DNA of 35,004 bases, from positions 1-35,004 of the forward strand of contig JAQTOF010000005.1 of NCBI GenBank assembly GCA_028713495.1, given 5' to 3'. Made by a program: the position numbers and the translations under genes. Positions 30,575-35,004 of this stretch are shown piece after piece. Every line of letters starts with the position of its first letter. Positions within the stretch are counted from its first letter, which is position 1. This DNA comes from Candidatus Iainarchaeum sp. (GTDB lineage: Archaea > Micrarchaeota > Micrarchaeia > Anstonellales > Bilamarchaeaceae). A model generated the notes under the pieces. That model was not told where the DNA came from. It searched no databases and was given only the letters and a program-made list of their open reading frames with translations.

Positions 30575-31570
30575 TCGTTTGAACTGTTTTTCGAAGTTCT
30601 CCAACTGTTCTTTCCTATTGAAAGGTTTCGCAGCTTCCCTGAATGCCGCTGAGCGTTTCTTTTTCTCCGTTACACTCAATTGCAGATAGCTTATCATTCG
30701 CTGCGCCAAATCCTCGGCATCGCCTTTGCAGACCATCTCGGCATCCACGTTTTCCACAATCTCCTTCGTTCCGGTCTCCACAGACACTATGGATGGGATG
30801 CCAGCAGCCATGGATTCGAGCGAAGCCCTCGGGAAGGTATCGCCCCTACTAGGATGTATATATAGCCCGGTCCCGGCCAGAATGTCCATGACGTTCGATA
30901 CAATACCCGTATATCTTATACGACTGGTTTTTTTCCTATCAAGCGCATCGATGTTTATCTTGTCTATATTGGTCACGATGTTGAGGGCCAGATCTTTATC
31001 GTGTTCTAATACGATGTTGAACGCTTCCACGGCCACGTCTATCCCCTTACAGGATACGTCGTCATTGCCGATAATCGTTATCTCCTTCGACCCCAAGTTG
31101 GGTGTCATCCTGAAAAGCGCGTTGTATCTATCATCGCCTATAAAAGGATAAACAACCCCGATTGGTTTTCCAGGGTCAATCCGTTCAGCCACCTCCACGC
31201 CATACTTACCGAAAACCAGGTGCGCATCTACTTCTTTCAAAAGCGACCGCAACGCATTCCCTTCAGTACCCCTGAGCTTTCCTGACCATATGTTGTAGAG
31301 CAGTGGGCCGCAGTTTATGTTAATTATCCTGCTTTTCAGGCCAAAGAACCGCTTCTTTATGGCAGGATAGTAGTAGCAGGATTCGCACAATATGGTCTTG
31401 TATCCGCTCGGGATGGCGAGCGAGTTCCTGGCCAGCCGGAATGCTTTCAAAGGGGCGAATTGTTTCTTCATGACACGTTCGTTTATGATAAAGCTGTCAG
31501 CCCCTACTGCCTCCCCGAAAGCGACATGCACGGGATTGGCACCGTTGAGAATGATTAGTGTTTCTGGCAT
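30566..31570 (-). CDS. Family 4-type glycosyltransferase
   Basis: 334 residues from MPETLIILNGANPVHVAFGE. The GT-B C-terminal half is clear: ITIIGNDDVSCKGIDVAVEA, then the donor-binding region GLYIHPSRGDTFPRASLESM followed by AAGIPSIVS, with the E-x7-E type spacing of GT4 enzymes. The N-terminal half is less conserved, which is where the acceptor binds. ATG 31600 is in frame but lies six bases from the TATA box (about 31602-31610). ATG 31570, with AAGGTATCG just before it, fits better. Confidence 0.85.
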   Translation of the reverse strand: MPETLIILNGANPVHVAFGEAVGADSFIINERVMKKQFAPLKAFRLARNSLAIPSGYKTILCESCYYYPAIKKRFFGLKSRIININCGPLLYNIWSGKLRGTEGNALRSLLKEVDAHLVFGKYGVEVAERIDPGKPIGVVYPFIGDDRYNALFRMTPNLGSKEITIIGNDDVSCKGIDVAVEAFNIVLEHDKDLALNIVTNIDKINIDALDRKKTSRIRYTGIVSNVMDILAGTGLYIHPSRGDTFPRASLESMAAGIPSIVSVETGTKEIVENVDAEMVCKGDAEDLAQRMISYLQLSVTEKKKRSAAFREAAKPFNRKEQLENFEKQFKRLC

Positions 31571-31651
31571 TTCGATACCTTTTAGATGTTTCCACCTCAT
31601 GATTTATAATACAAATTTTGGGATAATACAATGAAACAGGATGATTTGTGA

Positions 31652-31780
31652 TCTCGACTCCCTGCATGGTTCGCCGCGTTCTTATCATTCCATGTGGGCA
31701 TCCATCCCGCTATTGATGCAGAAACCATGAAGCATGTCGCTCATATCTTCGAAAACTTCTTCTTCAGGACCGGAAAGTAG
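31652..31780 (+). pseudogene. Possible C-terminal remnant of a DegT/DnrJ-type sugar aminotransferase
   Basis: 42 codons, without a start codon, bounded by TGA at 31649 and TAG at 31778. They encode SFHVGIHPAIDAETMKHVAH followed by IFENFF. The pattern H-P-x-(I/M)-x-x-E-x-(M/V)-x-x-V-x-x-(I/L)-x-x-F-F resembles the last helix of DegT/DnrJ/EryC1 PLP-dependent sugar aminotransferases. The segment is too short for certainty. The rest of the 273-bp gap holds only promoter sequence. Confidence 0.3.
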
Positions 31781-31814
31781 CGCCTTCGGCTGCCTGTGCC
31801 AGCCGCGGGTTAAA

Positions 31815-31825
31815 TATTTATATAT
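31815..31825 (+). promoter_or_regulatory. TATA box for wecB
   Basis: TATTTATATAT, centred about 24 nt before ATG 31844. Confidence 0.55.
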
Positions 31826-31843
31826 CAGCCGTCAATCTAAGTC

Positions 31844-32926
31844 ATGCGTCTTCTCTTCGTCTTCGGTACGCGGCCCGAAATAATAAAAATCGCTCCGGTC
31901 GTGCATGCCGCAAGGAAGGCCGGTCATGAGTGCAGGCTAGTCCACACTGGTCAGCACTACTCGCCTGAGATGAGCGCGGAGATACTCGCCGACACCGGCA
32001 TAAAGGAAGACGCCAACCTCGGATGCTCAGAAGGCTCCGCGGTTTCCCGGCTCGCCACCATGCTATCCGGAATAGAAAATGAACTCAAAAAGCAATACGA
32101 TTGTACCCTTGCAGAGGGAGATACAGACAGCGTCCTCGCGGCCGCCCTCGCATCCCACAAGCACGGCACGCCATTCGCTCATATCGAGGCTGGCCTGCGT
32201 TCGTTCGACAGGTGCATGCCAGAGGAGAACAACCGCGTGCTGACAGACCAGGTGTCGGATTTCCTTTTCGCTCCCACCAAATGGTCCTATGATTACCTAC
32301 TGAGGAGTTCAGAATGCCGCGTGGACCGCGTCTTCCTCACAGGCAACACGATCATGGATGCGATGGAAACGGCCATGAAGAAGGCCGCCAAGAGTGATGT
32401 GCTTTCCAAGAACTCACTCGGGAGAGAGGAATACGCTGTCGTTACAATCCACCGGGCGGAGAACGTGGACAAAAAAGAGCGGCTGGCTGCCATTCTTTCA
32501 TCTCTCGAAGGCATAGACCGCACAATCGTCTTCCCCATGCACCCGCGTACAGAGAAACGGATAAAGGAGTTCGGCCTAGGCAGGCAACTCTCCAACCTGA
32601 AAGTGATAAAGCCGCTCGGTTATATAGATTTCATCGCACTTTGTATGAATGCGTCTTTCATAATCAGCGATTCCGGTGGCATACAAGAGGAATGCACTGC
32701 CTACAAGAAGCCCGTGGTGCTCGTGCGCGACAACACCGAACGGCCCGAGGTCCTCGGCACCTTCGTCCATCTAGCAGGTGCAGATAAGAAAAAGATACAA
32801 AGCGCCATATCGTTCATCCAATCAAACCACGATTCCATCATAGCCGAGCTAAAGCGCATTCCATCTCCCTACGGCGATGGCAAGTCCGGCCATCGCATGG
32901 TAAAGATACTGGAGGGGTATTTCTGA
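31844..32926 (+). CDS. wecB: UDP-N-acetylglucosamine 2-epimerase (non-hydrolysing)
   Basis: Interconverts UDP-GlcNAc and UDP-ManNAc. 360 residues. Family landmarks are FGTRPEIIKIAPVVHAARK at the N terminus, VHTGQHYSPEM, AEGDTDSVLAAALASHKHG, HIEAGLRSFDRCMPEENNR, TIHRAENVDKKERL, and the UDP-binding IISDSGGIQEECTAYKKPVV. The start is leaderless by TATA spacing. The stop is followed with overlap by a GT4 gene, so UDP-ManNAc or a derivative may be the donor that gene uses, though that is inference. Confidence 0.94.
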   Translation: MRLLFVFGTRPEIIKIAPVVHAARKAGHECRLVHTGQHYSPEMSAEILADTGIKEDANLGCSEGSAVSRLATMLSGIENELKKQYDCTLAEGDTDSVLAAALASHKHGTPFAHIEAGLRSFDRCMPEENNRVLTDQVSDFLFAPTKWSYDYLLRSSECRVDRVFLTGNTIMDAMETAMKKAAKSDVLSKNSLGREEYAVVTIHRAENVDKKERLAAILSSLEGIDRTIVFPMHPRTEKRIKEFGLGRQLSNLKVIKPLGYIDFIALCMNASFIISDSGGIQEECTAYKKPVVLVRDNTERPEVLGTFVHLAGADKKKIQSAISFIQSNHDSIIAELKRIPSPYGDGKSGHRMVKILEGYF

Positions 32927-34098
32927 AGCGTATCCTCATCGTGACACAATACATGTTCCCGCACAGCGGCGGCATCTCGTCGCACATCTCATCTTTGAAG
33001 AAAGAACTGGAGAGGCGGGGCTATGGCGTGGACGTCCTTTCGCTCTCATCCCTCAGCTTGCTGGGGCTGCTTCTGGTGCGCGCCCCTTCAGCTTTGCTCA
33101 ACCGCATCGACAGAGGACTCGGATACATCTACCGCTATCCTGCGCTCTGTTTTTTTCTCGGCATATGGTCCTTCTTCGGAAGCATTTTCCGGCGCTACGA
33201 GCTCATCCACTGCCATGATGTCGTAGCCTATTCATCCACCCTACCGGCGCGCAAGCTCCTGCACATGCCGATTGTGCTGACCCTACACGGCTATCTGAAG
33301 AACGAAGCGCTCTCCCAGAAAGAAGCCAAGCCTTACTATGCCCCCGTCTTCGACTTCTTCGAATCCCTCGCAAAAAACGCACCGGTCCAGCTGGCTGCAG
33401 ACACCCGCATCCGTGATTACCTGGTGAACGAGGTCGAGGTCAGGCCCTCGAATGTTCGGGCATACAGGAATTTCGTGGATGCCTCACTGTTTGAGCTTCC
33501 GAAGGCCGGAAAAGAGGAAGCGAGATCAGTCTTCAAGCTCCCAAAGGACAAAAAAATCATCTTCTGCCCGCGCCGCCTAGTCGTGAAGAACGGGGTGATC
33601 AATGCAATCAGAGCAATGGCATATCTCCCCAAAGGCTTCCTCCTTGCCATTGCCGGTATAGGGCCAGAGGAACAGAACCTCCGTGCAGAGGCAAAAGGCA
33701 AGGAAGTTGTTTTCCTAGGTGCGGTACCGAATGAACGCATCTCCCAGCTCTACCGCGCTGCAGACTACACTGTGATTCCATCAGTGACTGTATCTAATGT
33801 AGAAGAAGCCACAAGCATATCCGCCATAGAGAGCATGGCAAGCGGCACGCCGGTGATAGCTTCAGGCATCGGTGGCCTGCGCGAACTGATAACTGATGGG
33901 AAGGATGGCATCCTTGTTCCGCAGGCCGACCCTAAAATGATCGCAAAAGCCATCCTGAAGCTCGAGAAAGATACGGCAGCAGCCGCGAAAATCATAGCCA
34001 GCGCCAAAGAGAAGGTGAAGAAAGAGTTGTCATCGGAATTCGTGGTCGGAGAATTCATCACACTCGATTATTCGAGGGCCGTAAAGGGGGCCAAATGA
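32923..34098 (+). CDS. Family 4 glycosyltransferase, probable CTG start
   Basis: GT-B enzyme of GT4 type. The first canonical start (GTG 32941, giving 385 residues) would remove the first beta strand. Starting at CTG 32923 gives (M)KRILIVTQYMFPHSGGISSH, the normal N terminus of the family, and GGAGGGG (32911-32917) sits five bases before that CTG. C-terminal landmarks are FCPRRLVVKNGVINAIRAM, VVFLGAVPNERISQLYRAAD and EEATSISAIESMASGTPVIA with the E-x7-E pair. It overlaps the wecB stop by four bases and the next GT4 gene by four bases, so all three are one transcriptional unit. Confidence 0.85.
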   Translation: MKRILIVTQYMFPHSGGISSHISSLKKELERRGYGVDVLSLSSLSLLGLLLVRAPSALLNRIDRGLGYIYRYPALCFFLGIWSFFGSIFRRYELIHCHDVVAYSSTLPARKLLHMPIVLTLHGYLKNEALSQKEAKPYYAPVFDFFESLAKNAPVQLAADTRIRDYLVNEVEVRPSNVRAYRNFVDASLFELPKAGKEEARSVFKLPKDKKIIFCPRRLVVKNGVINAIRAMAYLPKGFLLAIAGIGPEEQNLRAEAKGKEVVFLGAVPNERISQLYRAADYTVIPSVTVSNVEEATSISAIESMASGTPVIASGIGGLRELITDGKDGILVPQADPKMIAKAILKLEKDTAAAAKIIASAKEKVKKELSSEFVVGEFITLDYSRAVKGAK

Positions 34099-35004
34099 TG
34101 GAGAAGATGAAGGTTTTCCTCAATCTGATGGGCAGCCATCATTCTGTCTACGCCGAGCTCCTAAAATATCCACCTGAAAACGTTAGCTACAGCTACCCTG
34201 AAACCAAAGGGCTCTACGGCCAGTCCTTCCGCCCCGACTCCCTAAGTAGGAAGGTCCTCAAGGCCATCTACTCGCCTCTTCCGGCGCTCTATTATGTGCG
34301 CGGGGCAGGCCATGCTGACCTTATCCACTCCACGAACAGCCTCATGCTTCTTAATAACAAAAATTGGGTGGTGGACACCGAGCATGTCGGCGGCTTCCTC
34401 CGGTTTCGCTCCGAGCGCTACAGTTCAGTATTTTACAAAAATATTATCTCGAGAATTTTGAGGAGGAATTCATGCAAGGGCATTCTCACATGGAGCGAAG
34501 CCGCAAAAAAGTCTCTCTCAGCCTATTTTGGTGACGCCTCCGCCATAATAAAAAAAACCCGGACAATCTACCCTGCCGTGCATCCATCAGATAAACCTAC
34601 GCAGAAGCCAAAGAAAAAATTTCGTTTTCTTTTCGTCAGTCGTCTGTTCTATGAAAAAGGAGGCCGTGAGATTCTCGAAGCATTCATGAAAACAAAGAAG
34701 AAAATCGACTGTTCGCTGACTTTCATCGGAAACGCTCCAGAAGAGTTCAGGAACAAATACTCCGCCCATGTGGACTTTGTGGAACCTCGGCTCAACCGCA
34801 CACAGATGGCAGAAACGTTTTCCAGACATCACGCGCTTGTTTTTCCGACTTATGCTGACACATTTGGCTTTGTAATACTTGAAGCGATGGCCGCCGGTTT
34901 GCCAGTAATAAGTACGAACGTCTTTTGTGTTCCAGAGCTGATTAAGGATGGTTCCTCAGGCATCGTTCTCGAGGCCCCCGTGAAATGGCACGACGAACAT
35001 TTTC
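34095..35004 (+). CDS. Family 4 glycosyltransferase, 3' end outside window
   Basis: 303 complete codons are visible and the frame is still open at the edge. The start ATG 34095 overlaps the previous stop (ATGATG/TGA). The C-terminal domain shows KFRFLFVSRLFYEKGGREIL, FIGNAPEEF, and the GT4 donor motif TFGFVILEAMAAGLPVISTN. The N-terminal half includes LIHSTNSLML and DTEHVGGFLRF, which may be acceptor-side loops. Donor and acceptor are unknown. Third gene after wecB in an overlapping run. Confidence 0.87.
   Translation, partial: MMEKMKVFLNLMGSHHSVYAELLKYPPENVSYSYPETKGLYGQSFRPDSLSRKVLKAIYSPLPALYYVRGAGHADLIHSTNSLMLLNNKNWVVDTEHVGGFLRFRSERYSSVFYKNIISRILRRNSCKGILTWSEAAKKSLSAYFGDASAIIKKTRTIYPAVHPSDKPTQKPKKKFRFLFVSRLFYEKGGREILEAFMKTKKKIDCSLTFIGNAPEEFRNKYSAHVDFVEPRLNRTQMAETFSRHHALVFPTYADTFGFVILEAMAAGLPVISTNVFCVPELIKDGSSGIVLEAPVKWHDEHF

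Noticed and set aside
1-35004. CRISPR array, insertion sequence or prophage
   Set aside because: No regularly spaced repeats, cas genes, transposase, integrase or phage structural genes were seen; the only dispersed repeat noticed is the 41-bp pair.

Overview
The window reads as archaeal. It carries archaeal-type genes (aIF5B, PurP, DtdA, PheS of the archaeal/eukaryal type, a COG1709 regulator, a CTP-dependent polyprenol/lipid kinase). Its promoters are archaeal TATA boxes centred about 26 nt upstream of the start codon, and genes inside operons use GGTGA/GGAGG-type ribosome binding sites. A valine tRNA is interrupted in its D arm by an intron-like insert. No lineage can be named from this alone. 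Small overlapping genes plus a retained purine pathway would fit a DPANN group such as Micrarchaeota or Diapherotrites, but that is a guess.

Layout. 1-3.5 kb: 5' part of aIF5B (minus strand); a two-gene unit of unrecognised helical-repeat proteins; the tRNA-Val. 3.5-9.6 kb: a propeller lipoprotein behind CTP synthase, an HTH regulator, two small membrane proteins, PurQ, and a vapB-vapC-GNAT operon. 9.6-16 kb: FtsZ with a structured leader, NAD kinase, SerA divergent from a gene pair ending in a stand-alone ACT protein, PurP and MarC. 16.1-21.3 kb: one tightly overlapping operon with two anchored surface proteins, PheS, and a membrane protein carrying an intracellular winged-helix-like domain. 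21.3-24.1 kb: TRAM protein with a 28-codon upstream ORF, a divergent HAD hydrolase, D-aminoacyl-tRNA deacylase, a DGK1/SEC59-like kinase and a PAP2 phosphatase. 24.2-35 kb: a lipoprotein and a surface-glycan cluster (GT2, GT-C, SAM methyltransferase, UPF0104 flippase-like protein, sugar epimerase, three GT4-type transferases, UDP-GlcNAc 2-epimerase).

How it fits together. The right third appears to make nucleotide sugars, move sugars onto a polyprenyl carrier and assemble a glycan. The kinase and PAP2 phosphatase at 23.1-24.1 kb could recycle that carrier. The 378-residue surface protein at 20.2-21.3 kb is dense in N-X-S/T sequons, so an N-glycan target may lie close to the glycan genes. Coding is very dense: no gap exceeds about 275 bp, ATGA/TGATG overlaps are common, and several convergent gene pairs share stop-codon bases.
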